From JADLFV01 sp964471555 (GTDB lineage: Bacteria; Planctomycetota; Phycisphaerae; Phycisphaerales; Phycisphaeraceae), in contig CAYYGM010000073.1 in assembly GCA_964471555.1 (NCBI GenBank), positions 1-20,890 of the forward strand: 20,890 nucleotides of DNA, written 5' to 3'. Positions within the stretch are counted from its first letter, which is position 1; each line of letters starts with the position of its first letter. Of the stretch, positions 9,356 to 16,942 are shown one piece after another. The position numbers and the translations under genes were made by a program. The notes below the pieces were generated by a model. That model worked only from the letters and a program-made list of their open reading frames with translations. It searched no databases and was not told where the DNA came from.

Positions 9356-9374
9356 AATGTCCCATGGAGACATT
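9356..9374. repeat. Short dyad in the leader of BNR paralogue 2
   Basis: AATGTC and GACATT face each other across seven bases (CCATGGA), 17 bases before the start codon of the gene beginning at 9339. It could be an operator half-site pair or a small leader hairpin. Short dyads also arise by chance, so confidence is low. Confidence 0.2.
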
Positions 9375-9516
9375 GGACTGCAAGGCAACCAGCGCGTCCA
9401 CACCATTTTGCGTAAAGGCGGATCGGTAAAGCGAAACGAGCGGGCATCCGTGGATTTCGATCCGGCCCTTCGTCGCAGACTCCGCAGGGCGCGGCGGCGG
9501 TGCGACAGCAAGCACG

Positions 9517-10728
9517 TCAAGACAAACTGCGGCCCAGCCGTCCGGCGACGTGCGGGGTCAACACATCGCTGATGCGCATGAAGCCCAGGTCCGTGGCATG
9601 AGTGCCGTCAACGGTCGCTTCGTCATCGTGGCCCAGCAGGTCTTCACCGCTGACCCATGATAATCCGGTCACACCCTTGTCGAGCATCTTCTGATACTCG
9701 ACGCGCAGGGCGGCATTGCTGTCGAAGGTGCGACGGCTGTTGGGCAGCAGATGCTCGTTCTGATAGTGGATCGACTCGACCAGCACGATGGGCGTGTCGG
9801 GATGAGCCTGGCGGAGAATGTCCACGAAAGCGGCATAGCGCTCGGTGATATCGGCGGCCACCATGTTGGGCAGCGAATCGAGGATGTAGATCGACACGTT
9901 CAATTCAGCCAGGAACTGAGCCATTTCCAGGTGCATGCGGCCGTTGCCGGAGAAGCCGAAGTTGAAGTGCGGCAGGTTGAGGCGGCGCGAGATGATGGCC
10001 GGATAGGCCATGCCGGGGCGAGAGGCGCAACCGCCCTGGGTGATGGACGTGCCGTAGAAGCACAGCGGCAGATCGGGGCCGGGCGCGACCTTGTTGAGCG
10101 TCGCTTCTTGGGGTACGCCGATCTCGAGTTGGTTGAGCCCGTTGTAGAGCGGCAGATAGAGCATGAAACGTCGCATCTGTGCCGGGCGATTGGCGAACAG
10201 GTGATAGTTGGCCTTGGGGTATGCAAGACCCTTGCGATCAAGACCAGCCCAGCGCCAGCGTTTCTGATCCTCGTCGTACACGTAAAGGTCCACGCCGCTG
10301 ACGCCGGTGGCGGGCATGTGGTTCATGGCCAGCGCTTCATCGCGTGGTGAGAAGCGTGCTTCGAGACTGGTGGCGTCGGTGTCGAACTGCACGTGCATGC
10401 CGGCCGTGTCGTGCGAGAGCGACCACACGGCATCGGTGACCACGCCCCTGGCCCGGGCCGGCAGGCGGTCGTAAAAAGTTTCGGTGTCATCGAAACCGCG
10501 GCCGCGCACGCCCAGGTCACGGGCGTCGTACCAGACCTTGCCGTCCTCCGCTTTGCCAGGTTGCGGCGTTTTTTCCTGCGTGGTCGGCGCTGCGGCGGAA
10601 GACTGCGCATAAGCCGCCTCTTTCAGCAGAACCGCAGCCCCGGCCGCGCCCATCGTCTTGAAAAACGCCCTGCGCGTGCAGCCGGGAGGCATTGAAGCCT
10701 GTTTCCATTGCGTGTCGGCCACTATCAT
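9517..10728 (-). CDS. Tat-exported SGNH/GDSL-family hydrolase
   Basis: This encodes 403 residues from ATG 10728, chosen for GGGAG seven bases upstream; ATGs at 10749 and 10692 are alternatives. A twin-arginine signal, TRRAFFKTMG (Arg 19-20), is followed by an Ala-rich core ending near AYAQ. The N-terminal domain has GVDLY at 145-149, the hallmark of the small beta-domain that precedes SGNH-type esterases of this subgroup. The hydrolase core shows block I as YGTSIT with nucleophile Ser 228, block II glycine in GFSGNG, block III as DSLPN (Asn 288), and block V DGTH with Asp 374 and His 377. The expected reaction is ester hydrolysis outside the cytoplasm, possibly deacetylation of a polysaccharide. 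It probably leads a minus-strand unit with the two BNR genes and is divergent from the symporter gene. Fold and triad are confident; the substrate is inference. Confidence 0.9.
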   Translation of the reverse strand: MIVADTQWKQASMPPGCTRRAFFKTMGAAGAAVLLKEAAYAQSSAAAPTTQEKTPQPGKAEDGKVWYDARDLGVRGRGFDDTETFYDRLPARARGVVTDAVWSLSHDTAGMHVQFDTDATSLEARFSPRDEALAMNHMPATGVSGVDLYVYDEDQKRWRWAGLDRKGLAYPKANYHLFANRPAQMRRFMLYLPLYNGLNQLEIGVPQEATLNKVAPGPDLPLCFYGTSITQGGCASRPGMAYPAIISRRLNLPHFNFGFSGNGRMHLEMAQFLAELNVSIYILDSLPNMVAADITERYAAFVDILRQAHPDTPIVLVESIHYQNEHLLPNSRRTFDSNAALRVEYQKMLDKGVTGLSWVSGEDLLGHDDEATVDGTHATDLGFMRISDVLTPHVAGRLGRSLS

Positions 10729-10786
10729 GTCGCGTCTCCCAATAGCCATTTAGTGCGATTCCAGCGTCAGCAGCACAAAACAACGG

Positions 10787-10815
10787 GTCTTACTGCATCA
10801 CCGATAAGCGGTCAA
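10787..10815 (-). promoter_or_regulatory. Candidate promoter for the SGNH/BNR unit
   Basis: On the minus strand, TTGACC (10810-10815 complement, five of six consensus bases) lies 17 bases from TAAGAC (10787-10792 complement, three of six). It sits back to back with the symporter promoter, so one regulator bound between could control both directions. Confidence 0.35.
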
Positions 10816-10839
10816 GATCCATGCCGATTGAAAACGGGC

Positions 10840-10868
10840 TTGGCCCATCGCAAATCTTCCCATATACT
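10840..10868 (+). promoter_or_regulatory. Candidate promoter for the symporter gene
   Basis: TTGGCC (10840-10845, four of six) and TATACT (10863-10868, five of six) are separated by exactly 17 bases. Transcription would start near 10875, leaving a leader of about 80 bases before the GTG start. Confidence 0.48.
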
Positions 10869-10946
10869 CCTCCCCCACCGCTTCAACGCTTCGACATCAG
10901 GCCCCGGCAAGCAACGGACACCGTATTCCGATAGTGCCCATCAATT

Positions 10947-10951
10947 AGGAG
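10947..10951 (+). promoter_or_regulatory. Ribosome binding site fixing a GTG start
   Basis: AGGAG is followed by six bases and then GTG at 10958. No ATG in this frame lies between the site and the first conserved residues, so GTG is the start of the symporter gene. Confidence 0.75.
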
Positions 10952-10957
10952 ACGCAC

Positions 10958-12568
10958 GTGACTCTGAGCTGGCTCGACCAATTCATCATCATCGTCTACC
11001 TGTTGGGCATGGCGGGCATCGGCGTTTACTTCGCCAAGCGCAACAAAAGCACGGAAGAATATTTCGCCGGCGGCCGCAGCCACGGCGGCATCCTGCTGGG
11101 ACTGAGCCTGGTCGGCGCGGTGATCAGTTCGGTCACCTTCGTCGCCCACCCGGCCGACACCTACAAGACATCCTGGTTCCGTTACATCCCGTCGCTGGTG
11201 CTGCCGTTTTCGGTGTTGTTTGCCGGCTACTACTTCGTGCCGCTGTACCGGCGCTCCAAGGTGACCAGCGCGTATGAATATCTGGAAACGCGCTTCGGAC
11301 CCTGGGTGCGGTTTTATGCCGCCTGCACCTATGCGGTCGTCATGCTGATCCGCCTCAGCGCCGTGCTGTACCTGCTCTCGATTGTGATCCAATTGATCAC
11401 CGGCATGGACCCCTCCATGTGCATTTTTATCGCAGGGGTGATCACCGCCCTGTACACCGTGGTGGGCGGTCTCAACGCGGTGATCTGGACCGATGCGATC
11501 CAGACCATTGTGCTGCTGGGTGGCGGATTTGCAATCCTGGTCATCCTGCTGATTAAAATCGACGGCGGCCTGTTGGAAGTGTTTCGTACCGCCTGGGCGG
11601 ACAACAAGATCTCCTTTGCCGATCTCAACACAGCCACCGGCCAACTCGAGCCGATGCCCATGGGCCCCACGCTCTACGAAAAATGCATCAGCATGATGTT
11701 CATCGTCGGCGTCTTCGGCTGGCTGGGCGATTACATCACCAACCAGCAGACGGTCCAGCGCTACATTGCCGCCAAGTCCGCCCGTGAGGCCCGCAAGAGC
11801 ATCTGGGTCTGTGCCGGCATGAGCATTCCCATCTGGACGCTCTTCATGTTCATGGGCACCTGCATGTACGTCTTCTATAAACAGTTTCCCGACGCCACCG
11901 CCGAAGCGATCCGCCTGGGGACCGGCGGCCGCAAGGCTGAGGACATCCTGCCCTACTTCCTGACCACGCAGGTGCCCGTGGGCATCGTCGGCATCGTCGT
12001 GGCGGGTGTCGCGGCGGCGGCCATGTCCACGCTCTCGTCCTGCATGAATGCCTTTGCCAGCGTGGTGACCACCGACATCTACAAGCGGCAAATGGTCAAA
12101 AACCAGACCGACAAACATTATCTGATGGTCGGTTGGATTCTGACCGGCTTGTCCGCGGTCATCATGATGCTGGGGGCCTGGGCGTTGCTCAAAGCCGACA
12201 CCATGACCCTCAATGACACGCTGCTGATCGTCAACAACATTATCCAGTCCGGCATCATCGCCGTCTTCCTGCTGGGCTTCCTGACCATGCGGGCCAATGC
12301 CTGGTCGGTCGGCATCGGCATCATCTTCGCCCTGATCTTCTCCGCCTGGTGCACGTTTTCCAAGAAGCTGCCCGAATCCATGCAGGTGCCGTTCGACCTC
12401 TACTATGCCTCGATCCTGGGCAACCTGCTGCTGTTCGTGGTCGCCTATTTCCTGGGCTTGCTGATTCCCTCCAGGAAGCCGGTGCCGCCGGAGCTGACCA
12501 TCTGGGGTCATGCCGAGGAAGAAGAAGCCATGGAAGCCATGGAAGCTCAGGAGTCGAAGGACGCCTAA
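10958..12568 (+). CDS. Sodium:solute symporter (SSS family)
   Basis: This encodes 536 residues beginning at GTG. The protein is almost entirely hydrophobic, with about 13 membrane helices, as expected for the SSS (SLC5-like, LeuT-fold) family. The first helix is followed by the conserved EEYFAGGRSHGG region, which is the family signature just before helix 2. YTVVGGLNAVIWTDAIQ near 165-181 and the Ala/Ser-rich AAAAMSTLSSCMNAFASV near 350-367 correspond to conserved segments, the latter around the sodium-binding helix. The family moves sugars, sialic acids, amino acids or carboxylates into the cell with sodium; the substrate cannot be read from sequence. The C-terminus is a short cytoplasmic acidic tail with an EAMEAMEA repeat. 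It is divergent from the secreted esterase and BNR genes, which suggests uptake of their product. The family call is firm. Confidence 0.94.
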   Translation: MTLSWLDQFIIIVYLLGMAGIGVYFAKRNKSTEEYFAGGRSHGGILLGLSLVGAVISSVTFVAHPADTYKTSWFRYIPSLVLPFSVLFAGYYFVPLYRRSKVTSAYEYLETRFGPWVRFYAACTYAVVMLIRLSAVLYLLSIVIQLITGMDPSMCIFIAGVITALYTVVGGLNAVIWTDAIQTIVLLGGGFAILVILLIKIDGGLLEVFRTAWADNKISFADLNTATGQLEPMPMGPTLYEKCISMMFIVGVFGWLGDYITNQQTVQRYIAAKSAREARKSIWVCAGMSIPIWTLFMFMGTCMYVFYKQFPDATAEAIRLGTGGRKAEDILPYFLTTQVPVGIVGIVVAGVAAAAMSTLSSCMNAFASVVTTDIYKRQMVKNQTDKHYLMVGWILTGLSAVIMMLGAWALLKADTMTLNDTLLIVNNIIQSGIIAVFLLGFLTMRANAWSVGIGIIFALIFSAWCTFSKKLPESMQVPFDLYYASILGNLLLFVVAYFLGLLIPSRKPVPPELTIWGHAEEEEAMEAMEAQESKDA

Positions 12569-12591
12569 AGGGCATCCCCTTTTGCGGTAGC

Positions 12592-12656
12592 GGGTGCCAC
12601 GGCCGCGCGTCGGCCGTGCAGGGAAGCAGGCACTGCCGCACCCGACAGTGGCACCC
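12592..12656. repeat. Cloverleaf-like palindromic element after the symporter gene
   Basis: An outer stem GGGTGC (12592-12597) pairs with GCACCC (12651-12656). Inside are two further hairpins: CACGGCCG/CGGCCGTG with a 5-base loop (12598-12618, perfect 8 bp) and CACTG/CAGTG (12631-12650). Together they fold as a three-way junction. It begins 23 bases after the symporter stop codon. It could act as a terminator, but the compound shape fits a dispersed palindromic repeat better. Confidence 0.6.
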
Positions 12657-12724
12657 AACGACTCGCGACAAGGATTCGACACACGAACGAACCCCGGCAT
12701 CCGCCGCCGGGGACGGGCTTGGTT

Positions 12725-12730
12725 TACACT
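12725..12730 (+). promoter_or_regulatory. Candidate -10 element of lnt, possibly leaderless transcript
   Basis: TACACT ends eight bases before ATG 12738, so the usual start point would fall on or next to the A of the start codon. There is no Shine-Dalgarno match upstream and no recognisable -35 at 17 bases. This spacing is what a leaderless message would show. Confidence 0.3.
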
Positions 12731-12737
12731 ACCCGGC

Positions 12738-14456
12738 ATGTCGCCTCCGCCGCGCCATGTTCAGCCGATGCTCGGTGTGCATTCCTATCGAGCCCACGTG
12801 GTTCATCTGCTGCTGTGCGCGTTAATGCTGACGCTGAGCTTTCCCCCGGTCGGCTGGTGGCCGCTGGCCTACGTCGCGTTGACGCCCTTCGGCGTGCTGG
12901 CCGCGCGCAGCGGACGCGGGCGACGCCTGGCCCTGTGCACCTTCGCGGTCTTCTGCCTGTGGTGGATGTTCATGGTGCGCTGGGTCACCGGCGTCCACGT
13001 GCTGGCGCCGCTGGGCATCGGCCTGGTGCTGGGCGCGTACGCAGCGGTCGCAGCCTGGTCGCTGTGGTGGATTCAGCAGCACTACCGCAGCGCCATGACC
13101 ATGACCCTGCCCATGGTCTGGATCAGCATGGAATACCTGCGCGGGATGTTTCCCATGGGCGGGTTTTCCTGGCTGAGCCTGGCCCACACGCAGGCCCCTT
13201 ACACGGCCGGCAGCGGCGCGGGTTGGATCGTGCAGAGCGCCGACCTGTTCGGCGAACACACCGTCGGCTTCATCGTGGCCATGAGCAGCGGTTTGCTCTG
13301 CGACCTGCTGACGCGCCCGCTGATGCGCCCGGGACAGCACGGCTGGCGGCGAATTCGCAAAACCATTCGCGTAGCCCTGCTGCTGTGGGCCGGCACGCTG
13401 ACCGCCGCCCTGATCTACGGCCACACCCGCATCAATCAACCACTCAACGCCGGTGACTCTTCAACTTCTTCTTCCGGGGGCGGGGGCACTTCCGGGGGCG
13501 TGGTGGCGGTGGTGCAGACCAATGTGCCGCAGGACAACAAGATCCGTCGCGACGCCGATCAGGATGAGCAGGACTTTGCCGCGATGGTCGATCTGACCAG
13601 ACAGGCCGCGGCCGCCGATCCCAAGCCGGACCTGATCGTCTGGCCCGAGACGATGGCCCCGTCGGCGCTGAACAGTGAAGCGGTGGCCGTGTGGGCGCGG
13701 CCGGCTGCGTATCACGCGCGCATCGCGGATCTCGCCCGCCAGTTGCAAACGCCCCTGCTGGTGGGCGCCGAAGCGTGGAGCGATCCGGACGCCGAGGGCT
13801 ATCCCACTTTCCGCGCCAACAGTGCGTTTCTCTTTTACGCCGACGGCCAGCTCTCCCAGACTCGCTACGACAAGCAGCACCTGGTGCCCTTCGGCGAGTA
13901 TCTGCCCATCGTCAGGAGCATCAACTGGCTCAAGGCGCTTTTCCTCAAATACATCAGTCCCTACGACTTCGACTACACCATCCACGCCGGCCGCAAGCAG
14001 ACGGTGTTCGAGTTGCCCGTTGCGTCGGGGGGCACGCTGCGGGTGGTGACGCCGATCTGCTACGAGGACGCGGTGGGTCGCGTGGTGAGGAATCTGGTTT
14101 ACGACGAGCAGGGCAGCAAGCGCGCTGATGCCATCCTCAACCTGACCAACAGCGCCTGGTACATCGGTGGCGGCATGCGTCAGCAGCACCTTCAGATCGC
14201 GGTCTTTCGCAGCATTGAGAATCGCCTGCCCACCGCACGCTCGGTGAACACGGGCATCAGCGCGTTCATTGATTCGGTGGGCCGCATCGGGCCGATCATT
14301 CCTGCGGAGCAGGCGGGTGTGGCGTCGAAAAATCTGAACCTCGACCCGCGCATCAGCGTCTATGGCAGAGTCGGAACGTTGCCGGTGGCCTGCCTGGCCG
14401 CGCTGACCGCCGCCCTGATCGTCGGCGGTTTTTTCCGCCCCCGGAAGATCAAATAA
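12738..14456 (+). CDS. lnt: Apolipoprotein N-acyltransferase
   Basis: This encodes 572 residues from ATG 12738. The frame is open back to 12594, but the extra residues are Arg/Pro-rich and overlap the palindromic element, so they are rejected; a start at Met 11 is possible. The N-terminal half has about six membrane helices with LSFPPVGWWPLAYVALTPFG typical of the family. A Ser/Gly-rich linker near 240-253 leads into the periplasmic carbon-nitrogen hydrolase domain. The catalytic triad is visible: Glu 304 in VWPETMAP, Lys 379 in RYDKQHLVPFGEYLP, and Cys 441 in PICYED. A last membrane helix lies at about 545-565. The enzyme adds the third acyl chain to the N-terminal cysteine of lipoproteins at the inner membrane, the final step after Lgt and Lsp. 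It is somewhat longer than the E. coli enzyme (512). Function is firm; the start is less so. Confidence 0.93.
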   Translation: MSPPPRHVQPMLGVHSYRAHVVHLLLCALMLTLSFPPVGWWPLAYVALTPFGVLAARSGRGRRLALCTFAVFCLWWMFMVRWVTGVHVLAPLGIGLVLGAYAAVAAWSLWWIQQHYRSAMTMTLPMVWISMEYLRGMFPMGGFSWLSLAHTQAPYTAGSGAGWIVQSADLFGEHTVGFIVAMSSGLLCDLLTRPLMRPGQHGWRRIRKTIRVALLLWAGTLTAALIYGHTRINQPLNAGDSSTSSSGGGGTSGGVVAVVQTNVPQDNKIRRDADQDEQDFAAMVDLTRQAAAADPKPDLIVWPETMAPSALNSEAVAVWARPAAYHARIADLARQLQTPLLVGAEAWSDPDAEGYPTFRANSAFLFYADGQLSQTRYDKQHLVPFGEYLPIVRSINWLKALFLKYISPYDFDYTIHAGRKQTVFELPVASGGTLRVVTPICYEDAVGRVVRNLVYDEQGSKRADAILNLTNSAWYIGGGMRQQHLQIAVFRSIENRLPTARSVNTGISAFIDSVGRIGPIIPAEQAGVASKNLNLDPRISVYGRVGTLPVACLAALTAALIVGGFFRPRKIK

Positions 14457-14479
14457 TGAACCGCAGATGAAGAGAGTTT

Positions 14480-14560
14480 GGGGTTGATGGTTGTTGGTTG
14501 TTGGTTAATCCGGCAGGCATCGCAGTAGCTTCAAACCAACAACCACAGACCAACAACCGC
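14480..14560. repeat. Inverted repeat with TTGGTTG-type low-complexity arms (lnt/HEAT spacer)
   Basis: Arms at 14480-14506 and 14534-14560 pair at 22 of 27 positions around a 27-base loop; the innermost 11 bp are perfect. The left arm is built from GGTTGTT-like units and contains an 18-mer (14482-14499) that recurs exactly at 19251-19268. The structure ends 19 bases before the Shine-Dalgarno of the HEAT-repeat gene. Confidence 0.72.
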
Positions 14561-14592
14561 TGTTCTCCGCCAATCCGATAGGAGCCCATGCC

Positions 14593-15705
14593 ATGAAATC
14601 ATGCAAGCACCTGCCCTTGTACCTGATCGCCCTGCTGTGCCTGACGATCGCAGGCCACGCCGCGGCGCAGAACTCCGCACTACCCACCGCCGACCAGATG
14701 CTGGCCGCCAACCAGGACAAAGCCTTGAAACTGGTGATGGCCGCCGCCCGGGGACAGGATCCCTATCTGCGGGCCAACGCGATTGAAGCATTGGGTCAAT
14801 GGCCGCAGCGCGTGCTGCCGCTGGCGGAGTTGGGCCTCAAGGATGATCACGCGGTGGTGCGTTTCACCGCCCTGGTGACCATCGGCAAGCTGCACGCCGC
14901 CACGCATCGCACGGCAGTTGAAGCGTTGCTGAATGATCCCGATCCCTCGGTGCGGGCCGCGGCCTGTTTCGCCGCTCATGAGTGTGGTTCCTCCATCGAT
15001 ATCTCACCGATGAGCAGACTGCTGATGATGAATCGCGCTGACGTGCGGGCCAACACCGCCATGCTGCTGGGCTTGATGGGCGATCCATCTGCCGATCCCA
15101 TGCTGGAGTACGCCGCCCGCACGCCGTTGACGCAAGCTTCGCCGGTGCGGCAGGATCTGACCCGCCTGCAGATCGCCGAGGCCCGAGTCCGCCTGGGCCA
15201 GATGCAGGTGATGGATGCGGTGCGGGCTGCGGTTTACTCCAGCTTCCCGGAGATGCGGATGGTGAGCGTGGGCATGCTGGGCGAACTTGGCGATGTGTCG
15301 CAGATGGAGGATGCCTTGCTGGCGATCTACAACGATCCGCAGGAAGTGCTGGAACTGCGTCTGGGCGCCGCGACGGTTTTGGCCCGCTACGGGCGAGCCG
15401 TGGTGGTCAAGAGCGTGCTGGACAGCCTGCCCACGGTGCTCTCGGCGGTGGCCATGACCGAGCCGGCCCTGCGCAACCAGGCAGCCGTCACCCTGGGAGC
15501 CGTGGAGCAGGCCCGAGCCCGCATTCGCCCGCAATTGCTGCCCAGCGACCCCCCTGCCGTGCAGGCCCAGTTCCAGGACACGCAGGCCACGGCCGCGCTT
15601 ATCGGGCTGCTGGATGACCCGGACCCGCGGGTGAGTCTGTCGGCGGCGGCCGGGGTGCTGGCGGCAGGGTCGCAATCCCAGGCGACTGCGGTTCACCCCG
15701 GTTGA
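14593..15705 (+). CDS. Secreted HEAT-repeat protein of unknown function
   Basis: This encodes 370 residues. AGGAG at 14580-14584 lies eight bases before ATG 14593. An ATG five bases earlier is in another frame. A signal peptide covers residues 1-25 (charged MKSCK, hydrophobic core, cleavage near HAAAQ). The rest is helical and repetitive with HEAT-like units such as DPYLRANAIEALGQW (about 56-70), DDHAVVRFTALVTIGKL (84-100), DPDPSVRAAACFAAHE (114-129), RADVRANTAMLLGLMGD (148-164) and, near the end, DDPDPRVSLSAAAGVLAAG. HEAT arrays usually form curved scaffolds for protein binding. No catalytic motif is seen. It may be periplasmic and could assist envelope assembly given its position between lnt and the mre cluster, but that is inference. 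Its stop codon overlaps the -35 box of the next gene's candidate promoter. Confidence 0.85.
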   Translation: MKSCKHLPLYLIALLCLTIAGHAAAQNSALPTADQMLAANQDKALKLVMAAARGQDPYLRANAIEALGQWPQRVLPLAELGLKDDHAVVRFTALVTIGKLHAATHRTAVEALLNDPDPSVRAAACFAAHECGSSIDISPMSRLLMMNRADVRANTAMLLGLMGDPSADPMLEYAARTPLTQASPVRQDLTRLQIAEARVRLGQMQVMDAVRAAVYSSFPEMRMVSVGMLGELGDVSQMEDALLAIYNDPQEVLELRLGAATVLARYGRAVVVKSVLDSLPTVLSAVAMTEPALRNQAAVTLGAVEQARARIRPQLLPSDPPAVQAQFQDTQATAALIGLLDDPDPRVSLSAAAGVLAAGSQSQATAVHPG

Positions 15706-15730
15706 CAAGCAGACGAGGAAGCGGCATCAT
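15702..15730 (+). promoter_or_regulatory. Candidate promoter of the cell-shape cluster
   Basis: A perfect TTGACA -35 (15702-15707) is followed after exactly 17 bases by CATCAT (15725-15730, four of six). The -35 overlaps the TGA stop of the HEAT-repeat gene. Transcription would start near 15737, giving a leader of about 77 bases before the coiled-coil gene. Confidence 0.5.
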
Positions 15731-15801
15731 GTTGGCCGTTGGAACCTGCGCGATGGGCGTAGGTTACGTTGGAATCGTCACGCCCGTTTGCCGCCCTTTC
15801 G

Positions 15802-15807
15802 AGAGGA
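15802..15807 (+). promoter_or_regulatory. Ribosome binding site fixing a TTG start
   Basis: AGAGGA is followed by six bases and TTG at 15814. It selects this TTG over the in-frame TTG at 15769, and the resulting protein begins directly with its membrane anchor. Confidence 0.65.
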
Positions 15808-15813
15808 TTAACC

Positions 15814-16680
15814 TTGAGCCCGTTGACCAAAGCCCTGGTTGTGCTGGTGACCATTCTTTCCGTGCTCGAACTGGGCATGTTTGTGGCCTACAGCTCCAAG
15901 CACACGCAGTTGAACGACAAGCTGAAGACTGCTCAATCGCAACTGGGCGCCGCCCAGGCCAAGGCAGCCTCCGCCCAGGCGGAAGTCACTGCCGTGCAGG
16001 CCAAGCAGGCGGAAACCATTGCCGGCCTGCAGGCTCAGATCAGTGCGCTCAACAGCGACCTGAACGCCGCCATGACCGCCCAGCGCGCCGCCGAGAGCCA
16101 GATTCAGGCCGAGAAGGCCCGCAACGAGAAGACCGAGCAGGCCATCGCTCGTCTGACCGCTGCCGCTCAGCAGGATGCCGTGCTGCGTGAAGCGCTCATC
16201 GGCGAACTGAAGACCTCGCGCAGCAACGAAGTGGACCTGCGCACCAAGAACGTCGAGCTGACCGACATGGTCAACGAACTGACCAGCACCAGCGACAGCC
16301 TCGACCGCAAGATGCGTTGGTACGCCGAGGAACTGGCCGACGCCAACGGCAAGGTCGACGCCCTGCGTAAGCTGCTGGCTGCCAACAACATTGCCGACAC
16401 CACCGCCGTGGCCGAGGGCCCGGCCAAGGTTGTACCGACCACCCAGATCGCCGGCGCCATCACCCAGGTTGACAACACCACCTCGACCACCTTGGTGGCC
16501 GTCAACGTCGGCGCCAACGACGGCGTGGCCAAGGGCATGGAATTCATGGTCCACCGCGGTGACACCTACCTGGGCAAGCTGGTGATCGACAGCGTCGACG
16601 CCAATGCCTCGGCCGGCCGCATGGTCCTGAGCAAGGCCCCCGTGCAGGCTGCCGACGCCGTGGTCACCGGCCCCTATTGA
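15814..16680 (+). CDS. Membrane-anchored coiled-coil protein with MreC-like layout
   Basis: This encodes 288 residues from TTG 15814. Residues about 5-27 form one membrane helix (KALVVLVTILSVLELGMFVA). Residues about 30-200 are an Ala/Gln/Lys/Glu-rich coiled coil with few prolines. After a short linker, residues about 212-288 form a small, probably all-beta domain containing VAVNVGANDGVAKGMEFMVH and YLGKLVIDSVDANASAGRM. The order anchor, coiled coil, beta-domain, and the GV-KGM-F-V followed by G-L-V pattern, recall MreC, the scaffold that links MreB to the peptidoglycan machinery. The gene precedes a small membrane protein and mreB, so a role as a periplasmic envelope scaffold is plausible. 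Sequence identity to mreC in this window is not obvious by eye. I do not recognise a named family; coiled coil and anchor are certain, function is inference. Confidence 0.82.
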   Translation: MSPLTKALVVLVTILSVLELGMFVAYSSKHTQLNDKLKTAQSQLGAAQAKAASAQAEVTAVQAKQAETIAGLQAQISALNSDLNAAMTAQRAAESQIQAEKARNEKTEQAIARLTAAAQQDAVLREALIGELKTSRSNEVDLRTKNVELTDMVNELTSTSDSLDRKMRWYAEELADANGKVDALRKLLAANNIADTTAVAEGPAKVVPTTQIAGAITQVDNTTSTTLVAVNVGANDGVAKGMEFMVHRGDTYLGKLVIDSVDANASAGRMVLSKAPVQAADAVVTGPY

Positions 16681-16762
16681 GCGGCCGATCGTTTCGCCTT
16701 GAACACCTGCCGCCGCAACAAGCGCCGCGGCTGAACTTGAGCCTTGTACGGAGTGCTGATCC

Positions 16763-16942
16763 ATGGCCCAGTCGCCTGGCAACAACATCTACACCATTCT
16801 GGCCCTGGTTGCGCTGCTGGCGCTGATCTGCGGCATCGTGGTCGTCTGGTTCATCAGCACCCCGGCCGTGTTCGGCCCGGACGCCAGCCCCTTTTCGCTG
16901 ACCGTCTCGGCTGACCTGCTGCGCAGCCTGCTGCGGCTCTGA
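16763..16942 (+). CDS. Small single-pass membrane protein, 59 residues
   Basis: A short frame from ATG 16763 to TGA 16940-16942, with GGAG at 16750-16753 nine bases upstream. The product starts MAQSPGNNIYT, has a hydrophobic helix at about 10-32 (ILALVALLALICGIVVVWFI), then a short tail ending DLLRSLLRL that may form an amphipathic helix. It begins 82 bases after the coiled-coil gene and 261 bases before mreB on the same strand. Evidence that it is real: a ribosome site, a clean membrane helix, and position in the cluster. I do not recognise the family. It may be a partner of the coiled-coil protein or of the Mre complex, which is inference only. Confidence 0.68.
   Translation: MAQSPGNNIYTILALVALLALICGIVVVWFISTPAVFGPDASPFSLTVSADLLRSLLRL

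Noticed and set aside
12532..12552. GAAGCCATG tandem repeat at the end of the symporter gene as a regulatory repeat
   Set aside because: It lies in frame and only encodes an acidic EAMEAME tail; two and a half copies are too few to suggest a functional DNA repeat.
12594..12737. N-terminal extension of lnt by 48 residues
   Set aside because: The extension is Arg/Pro-rich, runs through the palindromic element and lacks the hydrophobic character expected before the first Lnt helix. ATG 12738 is preferred.
10883..12739. A 618-codon open frame on the minus strand, antisense to the symporter gene
   Set aside because: Its translation is rich in His, Asp, Gly and Gln without domains or hydrophobic cores, typical of the complement of a GC-rich membrane-protein gene. 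The plus strand encodes an unmistakable SSS symporter.
14480..14560. CRISPR array or tandem-repeat array in the TTGGTTG-rich spacer
   Set aside because: The repeats are short low-complexity units in opposite orientation with one loop, not regularly spaced direct repeats with unique spacers.
15769..15813. An earlier TTG start for the coiled-coil protein
   Set aside because: No ribosome site precedes it, whereas AGAGGA is correctly spaced before TTG 15814.
15808..16788. A 326-codon minus-strand frame opposite the coiled-coil gene
   Set aside because: Gly/Val/His-rich composition mirrors the Ala/Gln-rich coiled coil on the plus strand, which has a ribosome site, anchor helix and cluster context.
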